64,000 bases of DNA from Porpolomopsis calyptriformis (lineage: Eukaryota; Basidiomycota; Agaricomycetes; Agaricales; Hygrophoraceae), in NCBI GenBank assembly GCA_951640195.1, contig OX621164.1, positions 3,577,098-3,641,097 of the forward strand. The letters run 5' to 3'. The translations under genes were made by a program, and so were the position numbers. This document shows positions 1 through 9,542 of the stretch, in pieces. How positions within the stretch are numbered: position 1 is the stretch's first letter; each line of letters begins with the position of its first letter. Under the pieces are notes generated by a model. It had not been told where the DNA came from and did not search any database. It saw only the letters and a program-made list of their open reading frames with translations.

Positions 1-2
1 CT

Positions 3-188
3 TCTGACAGTAGTGTGATTTTCCTTTGGAGGGACTTCGGTGACTTATTGCCGATGCTAAGGAGACCCATGTGGGTAGGGCATGGCTTTGTGCTTATCAA
101 AATTGCCTTGACTGTCTTCATTCTGCCCCTGAAGGCAATGGTGTTTCTAGATTGCGAAGCTCAAGCTCCTCGGGAGGGGACTTCTTGA
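3..188 (+). CDS. possible 3' end of an unrecognised gene (5' end outside window)
   Basis: An open frame runs from base 3 to a TGA at 186-188, about 61 codons, with a hydrophobic stretch (residues FVLIKIALTVFILPL) followed by a short polar tail. It could be the last exon of a membrane protein transcribed into the window from the left. It is convergent with, and slightly overlaps, the end of the decayed chromate transporter on the other strand. I do not recognise the family, and it may be chance. Confidence 0.25.
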   Translation, partial: SDSSVIFLWRDFGDLLPMLRRPMWVGHGFVLIKIALTVFILPLKAMVFLDCEAQAPREGTS

Positions 189-880
189 TCTCGATGATCA
201 TTCTCGGCTTGCTCGCGTCGCCGCCGCATTCTAGACAATCGCCTGTGGATATTCTGTACACGGTCTAGATCCCACACCAGAGTGGCGATCCCCCCCCCCC
301 CCCTCTGACGGTGAGGACAGGAAAGAGCCAAGTAGAGGAGTGGCATGTGCCTATTGGAGCTGATGAGAAGAGGATGATACGAGACACAGCCACCAGCTGG
401 GTGAGCTTGTAGGCTGCCAAGAAAATGAGGCCGACTGCTGCTGGGTTCAGCCCCGCAAGGAGTGCAAGTAGAGAGGACGGGATGTGTTTGACGGCTATTG
501 CTCGGAGGAACATCTGCAGGAGAAGAAAAATGATGAAAGACATGATAAATTGGCCATGTATGGCTCATGTAGGATAAATGGTATCGATTGGCGCACCCCC
601 AAGTGCTCCTGGTCATCTGGTTAACGGGTTCTTGATGAGTCGATTTCGATATTCGGAAAAACACTTACGACCAAAAGGAAGAAGGCAAATAGAGATAGAG
701 CAACTGTGTGCTGCCGTGATCCGCACAGCGCAAATAGGTTCTTGAGGGGTCGAGCCATGCCTGTTTTTGAGAGCACGAAGAGTCTTCCGGGAAGAGGACG
801 AGGTGAACTTGTGGATGACCGAAACCGAGTGGTCCGATTCTGCAGGCTATTCTGTCAGGCGAGGGGAAAGGTAAGATAAC
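161..880 (-). pseudogene. chromate transporter (CHR family), decayed remnant
   Basis: The C-terminal part (543 to about 300) reads like the end of a CHR transporter, with the family-like block LLAGLNPAAVGLIFLAAYKL and a following WLFPVLTV segment. The frame then breaks at a 14-base C run (290-303). Beyond it the next frame continues as family-like sequence (ATLVWDLDRVQNI, then an Arg-rich tail) to a stop at 161. An upstream block near 870-665 carries GPLGFGHPQVH, matching the N-terminal GFGGPxxH signature of CHR proteins with one glycine replaced, but its reading frame is also scrambled. The two ends are separated by only about 120 nt, with GTAAGT and CTGCAG splice-like signals, so the roughly 300-residue middle is missing. 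Seen: two ends and frame breaks. Inferred: internally deleted pseudogene; the homopolymer break alone could be a sequencing error. Confidence 0.65.
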
Positions 881-1409
881 ATCAAATTCACTTATCAAGC
901 CTTTCCGTCGACTTCTCCATTTGTTTTTTTGGCATCCACCGGTTCGTTCTATCGGAACTGCGACCAACCCGTTGTTTCATCGACGAGTGGTACAGCTGCT
1001 TCAAACTTATTTACGGCTCCATGGCATGGCTATTCGGTCGTCAGCTGAGGTCAAACGCCATCTCCAAGATAGCCTGGAGCGCACACGGTATCCTGAGTTA
1101 TTCTTGCAAGACCCGTGCACGCCTGTGATCCCTGCTACATTTGTGATGGTCATGGACGTTGCTTTAAACTGCTGAACTTAGTGTCAATGCGTTTCGCTTG
1201 GAAAGGCCATCAACGAGTTCGAGTTGGAACGTCGAGTGCATTGTAACGAGCGGCTCTCAAGCTATCCGTTTGCATGTGTCTGATGCGGGAATAACTATCA
1301 ACTGTCAACTCCCCTGGCAAAGACGCCGGGTAATTTGATATGATGCTAGGGACAAGTGGAAATAGAGGGCTCTTCTAGATTAATAAAGGAGACATATTTC
1401 CGCGCCAGT

Positions 1410-2195
1410 CTAGCTTGTGTCCATCTGGCAGGCCTTCCAAGAAGGCATGGCATGCGTTGCGGTGAGGATGTCTGCGATGACCTCTGAGTTCAGCACTACC
1501 TTGCGTCTGCCAGATGACACGTCGCCTGCGGTCGTCTGGGGCTGTGATCGTGCAGAGAAGGTGTCGCTGCTGGCGTCACGTCTAAAAGAAGCTGATGCAC
1601 TGTCAAACACGCCATCGGACAAGACCCAATCTTGCCAAGGGCTGGTATTGGGAATGTCCGGATCGAGGGGTTCGAAGGGGTGGAATCCACGGACGCGGAT
1701 CTCGTGAAGGATGAATAGGGAAGGGAAGGGTGCATAGCGATCCTTGATGTCAAGTGCGATAGCTTTGCCATGGAATTGCTGAAGAGCGGGGTGATAAGAA
1801 TAGTTGACGAGCACGAACTTTTGAACCTGTTCATGTGAATGCTTGGCTTAAAGACGAATTAAACAAACTCACATCGGGGAGGAAACGTATGAAGAAAGTA
1901 TATTTATCGAACAAGAGGTGATGGTTTCTGCACATAAGCAGGCCATCGCGTGGTTCATGTCCTGGATAGGAATTAGCTTGGAACGGGATCCAGTTGCGGG
2001 TGTTGAGGTCGGACCACTATGTCGCTTTAGGGGGGGTCGTCAAGTACGTTTTTGACTTACCGTATCCGGTTCTGATATAATGTGGCCATGCTTGAGAATC
2101 AGACGATCGGCTTCCCCACATATGATGCAGCGAGGCTGTCCGAGGAATGTGTCTCGTTGATCTATGGCAGTGGAGGTTGTTGATGAAAGTGACAT
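1410..2195 (-). CDS. HNH endonuclease-domain protein, 231 aa
   Basis: Three exons join in phase: 2195-2061, 2016-1873 and 1826-1410, with introns of 44 and 46 nt carrying GTAAGT and GTGAGT donors. Exon 1 gives CIICGE followed by KHGHIISEPD, exon 2 DGLLMCRNHHLLFDKY and exon 3 ALDIKDRYAPFPSLFI. This is the architecture of the basidiomycete HNH-domain family (Pfam HNH_2 type): a CxxC zinc pair, a His in the first beta strand, and the GLLxCxNHHxLFD block that holds the metal-binding histidines. The C-terminal 80 residues are Ser/Thr-rich and probably disordered. It lies head-to-head with the MYND gene, start codons 122 bp apart. These proteins are common and multicopy in mushrooms; their biological role is not established, though nuclease activity is expected from the fold. 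Confidence 0.85.
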
Positions 2196-2317
2196 GTTGT
2201 CGGGGTCTATTTGGGAGAGGAAGTGATAGACAATCTTGGAGATGACGTTGATAACGAGCTAATTCATGATTATATTTATTTGGTCTGGGCACAGCCGCCA
2301 CAATCAATCATTGGGCG

Positions 2318-3128
2318 ATGACACTCCAACAAGGCGAGCACTGCGAAAAGTGTTTGAAACATCCTAGGAAATTACGGCATCTCGACGGTGAACGATGCGA
2401 GTCTTGTCTTGTCGGTGATGGGACACTTCAACGGTGCGATGCCTGTAAGCTTGTGCGGTATTGTGTATGTGCACCTCGACGTTCGGTATCTGAAATTCAC
2501 TCACGAGCGGGGGCAGACTCGAGAATGTCAGAAAGCACATTGGAAGGAGCATAAACGTTACTGCGAAGTCAATATCGCCATCAAGAGGGAAGGGTTGAAA
2601 CTCGGAAAGCTGGTCGCGGACAGACAGACTGCGTTCGAAAAATGGTGCAGGCACCACGCACCGGATATCGGATGTGCCGCCCTGAGCGCTTTGGAGATCA
2701 CGAGCGATCGTGGACGAACAGGTAAACGTTCTTTACTGCTCCTTCTCGGTTTGCTTATGATACCAGAGACACATGTGTTGATGATCTATGTGGACGTGAT
2801 CGACCTTTTCGATTTCAACATCGTGCCCAAGGGACCATCGAAACCGCGCTTCATACATTCCGTGAGGGAAGTACGCTGCAGAACGGTGGTCGAGGTACAC
2901 GAGATGTATGACTGGAGGTTCGCTGACGGCCACGCCACACTCGAGCGGTCGATGGCGACGCGACCGGGATTGATGCGAATATTATGCGTCGACGACGGTC
3001 TCCCAGCACCGTTCGATTTATACACACTCCCGACCGACATCCCTGGCGATTTGGCTCCCTGCCACTTCGACCCTCAATGGTACACCCACCTAAAGGCCCT
3101 CGTGGATGGATTTCGCCTGATGAAGTAA
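2318..3128 (+). CDS. MYND-type zinc finger protein, about 237 aa
   Basis: Exon 1 (2318-2464) ends in CDACKLVRYC and joins across a 52-nt GTATGT..CAG intron to TRECQKAHWKEHKRYC in exon 2 (from 2517), completing a canonical MYND finger (CxxC, CxxC, CxxxC, HxxxC). A second intron at 2722-2766 is 45 nt and stop-free, so intron retention would insert 15 residues without shifting the frame. The rest (about 170 aa) is a poorly conserved C-terminal region with no motif I recognise. MYND fingers are protein-interaction modules binding proline-rich partners; in fungi such small MYND proteins include the samB/MUB1 type. Start codon choice is fixed by the short leader before the first cysteines. Confidence 0.85.
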
Positions 3129-3553
3129 ATGTTGTTGTATATCATCAGAACGTGTAATTTTATTAGCGGTCCCCTTTAGCTGAATTTGTACGATTTGTAC
3201 TAGCGAGTACCTTGTATCAACCACGCGGCCCCCTATTTTTACGTACACCTTTACACGCGTGTAGCTCTCTCCAGTGAGTGTGCTGAGGCCAAACGCCAGC
3301 CAAAATACCCTCTCTCGAAACTGATATTTCTCCATTCGTTTCCATGACAGATTCCCGCAGCGGATCGCAGGTTATCTGCAATTTCCAGCACACGGATCGA
3401 TCCATGTGTGTGGCAATGACGCTGTAGCATTTGTCACGAATCAATTGGTCGTCCCCTCTCCGTTCGTTTGGGATCAAAAAGATGTCCCTGGTGGCTCATC
3501 CCGATTCCTTTGCCTTTCTTTCCCTTCCCTTCCTCTTCCCTCTCCCAAAAAAA

Positions 3554-5655
3554 ATGTCTGTCAGGTTTTCAACCGACACCGCCGTCCGGTTTTCAACAGA
3601 CACCCCCATCCGGTTTTCAACCGACACCGACAAGGAGAAGGCGGGTATCGCTTCTCACATTGACGAACCACGACCATCGAGAGGGACAACCCCAGAACAT
3701 GTCATCAACAGTCGCTTTGGCCCAGTCTTGGGCAAGATGTTTGCGAGAGGTGTCGAATCTAGAGGTGTCGAGCGTGTGCCCGAAGACGAACGTGAAACGA
3801 AGAATATGTACAACAAGTCTGTCTATCCCTCTCCTTCTCCCTTGCGTTTTTTTATCTGACCGTTTAACAGTTTAATCATGTGGTGGTAAGTCATCGGGCG
3901 GGAGGGGCGGCCAGCCTTCACTCACCCTGACGACGTTCTCATCAGTTCTGTCAACACCGTCCTCACGACCATTCCCATCGGCGTCATCTCCCAATCCCTA
4001 TTCACCCTAACCTTACCGTCGGTCCCATTTCCCCGTCGGTTTCACATTCCCTTCTTACCCATCTTTTCTCCAGGCATGCCATAGCGACCATAATGAGCTT
4101 CGGAGCGTTGGGTGCAACTGCTACCGCCTTCATTGCCACCTTGGGCCCAAAAACCGGCCTTCGCACGATGTGTATCACACGCTTCAGCTCAGGCTACATT
4201 GGAGGTATCATCTACTCCATCCTCAACATCCTCACCCAGTAAGGTCCATCTTGATATGTCCCCATCTTATTTCTCATCTCTCTATTCAGACTTGGCTTCG
4301 CGACCAGCGCAGTCATCCTGGGTGGACAGGCACTTGCATCCATCAACCCAGGGACCCTTCCCCTCGTCGCAGGTGTCGTCATCGTCGGTGTCGGCAGTCT
4401 CATCCCGTGCTTCATCGGCTACCGCTTCGTGCATATTTACGAACGTTACGCCTGGATAGTAATGACCATCGTTATGTTGATGCTCTGGGGCCTCGGCGCC
4501 CAGGCCGGTTATGATATCAACGCACAGCGGGCCCACGAGGACTCTGGTAGGACCCACGCCGCTGACGTGTTAAAGTTTGGTGGAATCGTCTTTGGTGGTT
4601 TTATGGGGGTGAGTTCCGCTATGCTCTATGCCCCGCCGCCGCCGATAGTTGACCGATCGTACCAGTGGGCGCCGATAGCAGCTGATTATAATTGTCGTCT
4701 CCCAACAGACACTTCCTCCCTCAAAATATTCCTTTTAACCTTCTTCGGTTTATGGATCCCTACATGCTTTGTCGAAATCCTTGGGGCAGCCCTGATGACC
4801 ATCACGAAACCTGCATACGTACAGGCATTCGCCCAAGGTGGCACCGGCGCTCTCCTCGGCCAGGTGTTGTCGCCGTGGATGGCAGGTGGGAAGGTCATCC
4901 TGTTTTTGTTGGCCTTCTCCGTCGTGTATGTTTTTGTCTTTTTCCGCAACATGAAAGGCATTGGCTGATCGCTTTTGATAGTGCCAACAACATTCCCAAC
5001 ACCTACTCCGCTGGCCTCTCGATGCAATCCCTTGGCCGACCATTCGCCTTCATCCCGCGCTTCTTTTGGACCTGCCTCGCGTTCGTGATATACACTGTAG
5101 CCGGTGTCGTCGGACGGGAACACTTTTTCGTCTACCTATCGAATTTCTTGAGCATTTTGAGTTATTGGACGGCATTTTTCGTTGTTATTGTCGCGGAAGA
5201 GCACTTTTTGTTTAGAAAGGGTGGGATCGGGTATGACCTTGATGAGTGGGATACCCCAAGCGGGTGGGTAGACCTTTCAATGGGTTGTGGGACTGATGCT
5301 GATCAAATTCCTTTTTTTGATAGCCTTCCGTATGGGATAGCCGGGATCATAGCCGGATGCTGTGGGGTAGCAGGTGCGATAGTTGGCATGTCGGAGGTAA
5401 GCCATGCTCCGATCTATTGGAAGTTTGAAGGGTAACAGTCTGATATGCCGATAGGTCTGGTACATTGGCCCGATTGCTATGCTTGCAGGGGGTGCTGATC
5501 TAGGATTCGAGGTGGGTGGTAACTATTCTGCCACAAGATTGGACTCCACACTGAATTTGTCTTTTTTGTTCGCGCTACAAAAGCTGGCAGCAGCATTTTC
5601 GGCCATCACTTACCCCCCAATACGGTGGCTAGAGATACGGTACACTGGGCGTTAA
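3554..5655 (+). CDS. NCS1-family purine-cytosine permease (Fcy2-like), 525 aa
   Basis: Ten exons join in phase: 3554-3816, 3871-3885 (15 nt), 3946-4017, 4074-4238, 4290-4608, 4666-4925, 4982-5263, 5324-5396, 5455-5511 and 5584-5655. The cytosolic N-terminus contains RFGPVLGKMFARGVESRG and ERVPEDERETKNMYN, hallmark sequence before TM1 in fungal purine-cytosine permeases. It is followed by about 12 hydrophobic segments, including IGVISQSLFTL, FIATLGPKTGLRT, WAPIAADYNCRLP, NNIPNTYSAGLSMQSLGRPF and AFSAITYPPIRWLEIRYTG. NCS1 carriers import purines and cytosine with protons across the plasma membrane. The N-terminus carries three tandem copies of an 8-residue unit (see repeat). A pyrimidine- and A-rich leader directly precedes the ATG. 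No disabling mutation is seen. Confidence 0.93.
3557..3628 (+). repeat. 24-bp direct repeat x3 inside the permease N-terminus
   Basis: Three adjacent 24-bp units encode SVRFSTDT-like blocks (units end TA, TP, TD; core RFSTDT repeated). The copies differ by only a few bases, so the expansion is recent. It lies in the cytosolic tail directly after the initiator methionine, where length change should be tolerated. Confidence 0.9.
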
Positions 5656-5793
5656 ATATCAGAATCGTTTATTGTCGTTAGATATTGTAGCATATAACAA
5701 AAAGGAAGTTGTCCCCACATTCAGCCAGCGCCCGCCCGCCCGAATGCTTGAGAACATTCTTTTTATGTTCGCGTTGACACAAGAGGTAATGAG

Positions 5794-5804
5794 GTATATA
5801 TAAA
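5794..5804 (+). promoter_or_regulatory. TATA box of the 5852 gene
   Basis: A TATATATAAA run lies about 50 nt upstream of the ATG at 5852, in the 196-bp gap after the permease stop. A C-rich leader follows, as is common in basidiomycete 5' leaders. Confidence 0.5.
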
Positions 5805-5851
5805 GCTATGGACCCCCCCACCCCATCTCGTCCCCACAATCGAAACTCGCC

Positions 5852-6337
5852 ATGTCGCTCTTCTCGTCGAACCCGAGTTCATCTTCCGACTCACTCCGAT
5901 CGACTCGATCCCCGGCTCTGTATATCCCGGTTCACAAACGGAGTCCCACTCACGGCGCGCTCTCGCCTGTATCCTTCTACGGGCCATCCTCGTGGTCTTC
6001 GACGTCCCCATCATCATCATCATCAGATGTTGAAGAGCGAATGGCGTGTCAGTCTCATTCCCCCCTGTTTTTTTTTCTCCAGTCTAAATAAACGCACGCC
6101 GTAGCCAGGGCGAGAAATGAGCTACCACCACCACGCCCCCCGATGATTTATACGCCAGAACATTTGGTGCTTCTCGGTCAATCCGATCTGGTACGTGTCT
6201 CGTCCTCGCCGGCGGCACGGGCGACGATCAGGGAGAGTGCTCCGGAGATTTTGAAAATGAAGACGAAGACGAAGGGAGGGAGAGCGGTATATCGGACAGC
6301 GTCGAATGTTGAGCATGGCGCGAGTTGGAGAGGTTAG
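5852..6337 (+). CDS. small Ser/Pro-rich protein, about 140 aa, with a 4E-binding-like motif
   Basis: Exon 1 (5852-6045) and exon 2 (6109-6337) join across a 63-nt intron (GTGTCA donor, CCAG acceptor). The first 65 residues are low-complexity Ser/Pro/Arg. Exon 2 carries IYTPEHLVLLGQSDLV, which fits the eIF4E-binding consensus YxxxxL plus a hydrophobic residue (Y-TPEH-L-V). The C-terminus is basic. A TATA box 50 nt upstream supports a real, short transcript. Function is unknown; a 4E-BP/Caf20-like translational role is only suggested by the motif. An unspliced reading would stop at 6091. Confidence 0.6.
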
Positions 6338-6497
6338 GGTTCACTGCTGAAAATAATAGTCTTACCTAATATATTACCTACGCACGGTCCGGCGAGCTCG
6401 CATGCTTGCTAAATTTACGCTGAAATTTCAAAAATTCAGCGTTTATTTCAACCTTGTATACTTGGGCTCTGCAGGAAATTATTTATCAATCCGTTGC

Positions 6498-6710
6498 TCA
6501 CTGCTCTGAGGCGTTTAGCTCGTCCCATACCTTCAGAATGCCATCGCATAAATCAAGATCACCCTCAAATGCCCCATAGCATCTCGGAATGATTCGATCG
6601 CGTAGTCGCCCAGATTTGTACGCCTCAGGGTAAATATCGAACTCGTTATGGAGGCGTTGTCGGCTGTCGGGGTGTAGCAATTCGACAATCTTGATGGCGA
6701 ACGAGGTCAA
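6498..6710 (-). pseudogene. fragment of a fungal protein-kinase-like gene
   Basis: A 70-codon open stretch contains IKIVELLHPDSRQRLHNEFD and RDRIIPRCYGAFEGD, resembling the N-lobe of the small basidiomycete kinase-like proteins in which a variant reads IPRxxGxFEGD. The catalytic lobe (HND..N, D-W/F-G) is missing on both sides. The 5' end abuts a 70-nt perfect-stem palindrome (6704-6773), which replaces whatever preceded it. Best read as a truncated relic; no promoter or start context is convincing. Confidence 0.5.
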
Positions 6711-6773
6711 CTGGCAACGTCTGGCAATGTCATGTTGATAAACATGACTTTGCCAGACGTTGCCAGTTGACCT
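6704..6773. repeat. 70-nt palindrome (33-bp arms, 4-nt loop)
   Basis: The left arm 6704-6736 and right arm 6741-6773 are reverse complements with one mismatch, separated by GATA. The arms start AGGTCAACTGGCAACGTCTG. Such foldbacks suggest a tiny MITE-like element or a hairpin-capture scar. It marks the break point of the kinase fragment. Confidence 0.9.
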
Positions 6774-7320
6774 AGATTATAAAGCTGGTCAGCCATAGGC
6801 CTTCCTATCAGACTCTGGAAGGACGAGTGTGTTGTTCAACAAGGCATGGAGATGCACCCATACTTAAGAGGATTCAGGGATGAGGAAGTAATCTGAGAGT
6901 AGATGAGTCAGCCAAGTAACAGATAACGGCCAAGGAATGGACAAACCATTAGCCCAGACTTGGCATTCTCATGACCAGCGGTCATCGGCAAATCGGTTGA
7001 ACCTCCTTTACTTGAACTACCCTGATATACTCTTGAACCATCGTCTTCCATAATAGTATCAAGCTGCCTATCTGGACTGAATATGCTGGACTCGATTTAC
7101 GACGGACCAAATAGCACCGAGGAATGCTCGAAAAAGGCTCAGAGGAGTCTTTGATAGTAAATTTTGGCAAGTAAGCAAGAAACGGGCGATCGTCATATCC
7201 AGTAATTGTGGCAGGTAAGAAACAGCCATTCAGACCCAGATATAATGCGGCCTATACATATCTCTTTAAAACCAGTGTTGTGACTGGTGGGAAACGGCGT
7301 ACTCATCTTTGCAAGAATTT
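6774..7320. other. intergenic stretch, nothing recognised
   Basis: About 550 bases with only short open stretches on either strand, none with motifs, splice structure or start context I can support. Confidence 0.5.
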
Positions 7321-7630
7321 TCAGTACCAGAGACTGACGACGAACTCGATGCCGCGCGGCGGTAATAACTCGCCATCCTTCTTCATGACCGATGGCGATT
7401 TTGCCTCACATAGACCATATATCGACAAGCACCCGTGGCTCAGTAGTCCTTTTCTAACCACCGACTGCGTTGCAGGGGTCAGCCCGAATTGGATGAAGAT
7501 CTGAAAACTCACCTGAACTTTCCTTGGATTCGTGAACCACTCTTCAACTTTACCATACAGCGTTTGGCTTTCTATTCTCTTGATACGTCGGTAGTTCGTC
7601 AGGAATAGGGAGTTGCAGCAGACTAGATCA
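7321..7630 (-). CDS. possible two-exon coding remnant, unrecognised
   Basis: On the minus strand a stretch reading NYRRIKRIESQTLYGKVEEW joins across a clean GTGAGT..CGCAG intron (47 nt) to a 48-residue exon (SVVRKGLLSHGC through LPPRGIEFVVSLWY) ending at 7321. The in-phase join suggests real or formerly real coding sequence. No start codon is evident, and its 5' side runs into the dsk2 promoter. Family unknown; may be a relic. Confidence 0.3.
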
Positions 7631-7662
7631 ATAACAGTAAATAACGCTCATACTTCTTCATC

Positions 7663-9131
7663 ATGTCCGACAGCGCACCAGAAATTTTGATCAACGTGAA
7701 AGGAAGGCGCCGTTCTCCGACTATGGTTGCCCCTTGTTTGACCTCGATATTTAGGGCCCAGTGAGCTGAAGCTGCAGATCACGATCAGCCCAGATAAAAC
7801 TATTCTTGAACTGAAGCAAGCTATCGCGGAACAATCCAATGTCGAAGCAGATCGCCAAAGGTTGATTTATGCTGGTGACGGCCAACTCGTCTCTAGATGG
7901 TTCACTGACCTGATCTGAGCTTTCATTAGGCCGCGTGTTGAAGGTTGGGTCATGATTGACTCATTTGCCCACAAAGACATACGCTTATTCTCTAATGCAA
8001 GGACGAAGATGTTCTGACAACATACAACATCCACTCAAAAGACACCATTCATATGGTCAAAGGTGCTCCAAAGTCACCCGCTTCCTCATCGCAACAACAG
8101 CCGACATCTCAAACGTTGCCGACCATGCAAGCTGGCCAGAACCCTCACGACCCTCTTACTCAGTTGAACAGCCACTTGGGCTACGGTCTCATGGCTGGAT
8201 TGAACCCCTTTGCTGATATGGGGTTAAACCCGAACGATCCGAACATGGCATGTTTTCCACCCATCTTTCCGTTTTTCAAAACCTCATTTTTTTCCCCCCC
8301 CCCAAAGGTTCAATCCATGATGAACTCGCCCCAGTTTCTCCAACAGATGTCGAGCCTCATGTCAAACCCTGCCGTTGTTGAGCAACTAATAGCTTCTAAC
8401 CCTGAGCTTGCTGCCATGGGACCTCAAGTCAGATCGGTTTTCCAGAGCGAAAGGTTTCAAGAGATGATGTCAGTTTCCCTCTTTTTTCCTCTGCATCCGG
8501 TTGCATGTCCTCAACCACTACCAAACGTTCCAGCTCCAACCCGGAACGTTTGCAGACAATGCTACAAATGGCCTCAATGCTTCGTGAGATGGGCGGTCCC
8601 TCCGCCAGCCCCTTTGGGGGGTTCAACAACCCCCAAGCAGCGTTCCCCGCACCAGGAACTCCTTCCGCTGGGAACCCGCCCTCTGCCACCACCACCACCC
8701 CTCCTATCTCCAGTCAACCTGCACCACCGACAGGAACTGTTCCCACAAATCCCTGGGCAGCATTGTTCCCACCTGCAGCGGCAAGTGTTGGCACGGCGTC
8801 TAACGCTGCTCCCTCAGGCGCCCCCAATCCCCCTGGAATGACTCCAGCGTTAATGCAGCAACTATTAGGGATGGGTATGGGTGGTGGGTTTGGGACGCCA
8901 ACCGTTCCAACCGACACAAGAGCACCCGAGGAACGATTCCAGGTTCAACTACAGGCCAGTTTCTCTGGACCTCTCTTCAGGATTCCTTTTTTAACTTTGT
9001 GTTTCTCCGTTTTGCAGCAATTGCAAGATATGGGTTTCACCAATGCATCACAAAATGTCAGAGCGTTGCTGGCGACTGGTGGCAATGTCCATTCTGCAAT
9101 AGAGTATATTCTTGGTGGCGGCGGATTGTAA
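7663..9131 (+). CDS. DSK2: ubiquilin / Dsk2 ubiquitin-receptor, about 370 aa
   Basis: Seven exons: 7663-7706, 7762-7874, 7930-7943 (14 nt), 8002-8247, 8308-8468, 8534-8954 and 9018-9131. The N-terminal ubiquitin-like domain includes ELKLQITISPDKTILELKQA, then RVLKDEDVLTTYNIH. Next come STI1-type repeats (FLQQMSSLMSNPAVVEQLI, ERFQEMI-SNPERLQTMLQMA), a Pro/Ala-rich linker, and a C-terminal UBA domain (LQDMGFTNASQNVRALLATG) ending GGGGL. This is the full UBL-STI1-UBA order; the protein shuttles ubiquitinated clients to the proteasome. Introns 4 (8248-8307) and 6 (8955-9017) have GC donors. Intron 1 has no usable GT: either GC-AG (7707-7761, giving VKG-SELKL) or GA-AG (7703-7754, giving VKG-PSELKL). 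Introns 2, 3 and 5 are GT-AG. Confidence 0.95.
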
Positions 9132-9542
9132 CAGAGGCCAAAGGCTTGATGGACCTGTGCAAACAAGCTGTCGCTTCTTGTTACTTTTTTAAATGTACCC
9201 TCCACTTCATATGTATTTCCGTAACGATGTCCATCTGGCAATCGTGAACAATATGACGTGACAAATAACCAGCAGCTAGTCCACCACTGTCCATACACTC
9301 CCGAGGGACGAAGGGTAGCAGTGTGCGACCCATGGGGAGTTGTAATCAATGTACTGTACAACCAAGCGTCAATGACCCAAATACGATGGCCTTTCTCACT
9401 GGGAGGTCCACCGTGTGGTGAGTGAGTGGAATTACAAGGTAGATTGTAGAGTGGAGAACACTTTACAAAACCAGAGGCTGTCGAGGGACGACCAAATATG
9501 TCCTACAGTTGGCGACGTTCAGCCCACCTGATCGAACGAGAG
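9132..9542. other. convergent 3' region between dsk2 and the NUBPL gene
   Basis: About 410 bases between two convergent stop codons, presumably both 3' UTRs. Open stretches here are short and without recognisable motif. Confidence 0.6.

Noticed and set aside
2722..2766. Coding insertion in the MYND protein
   Set aside because: The 45 bases have a GTAAAC donor and TACCAG acceptor and encode a Leu-rich run unlike the rest, so an intron is more likely, although retention would keep the frame.
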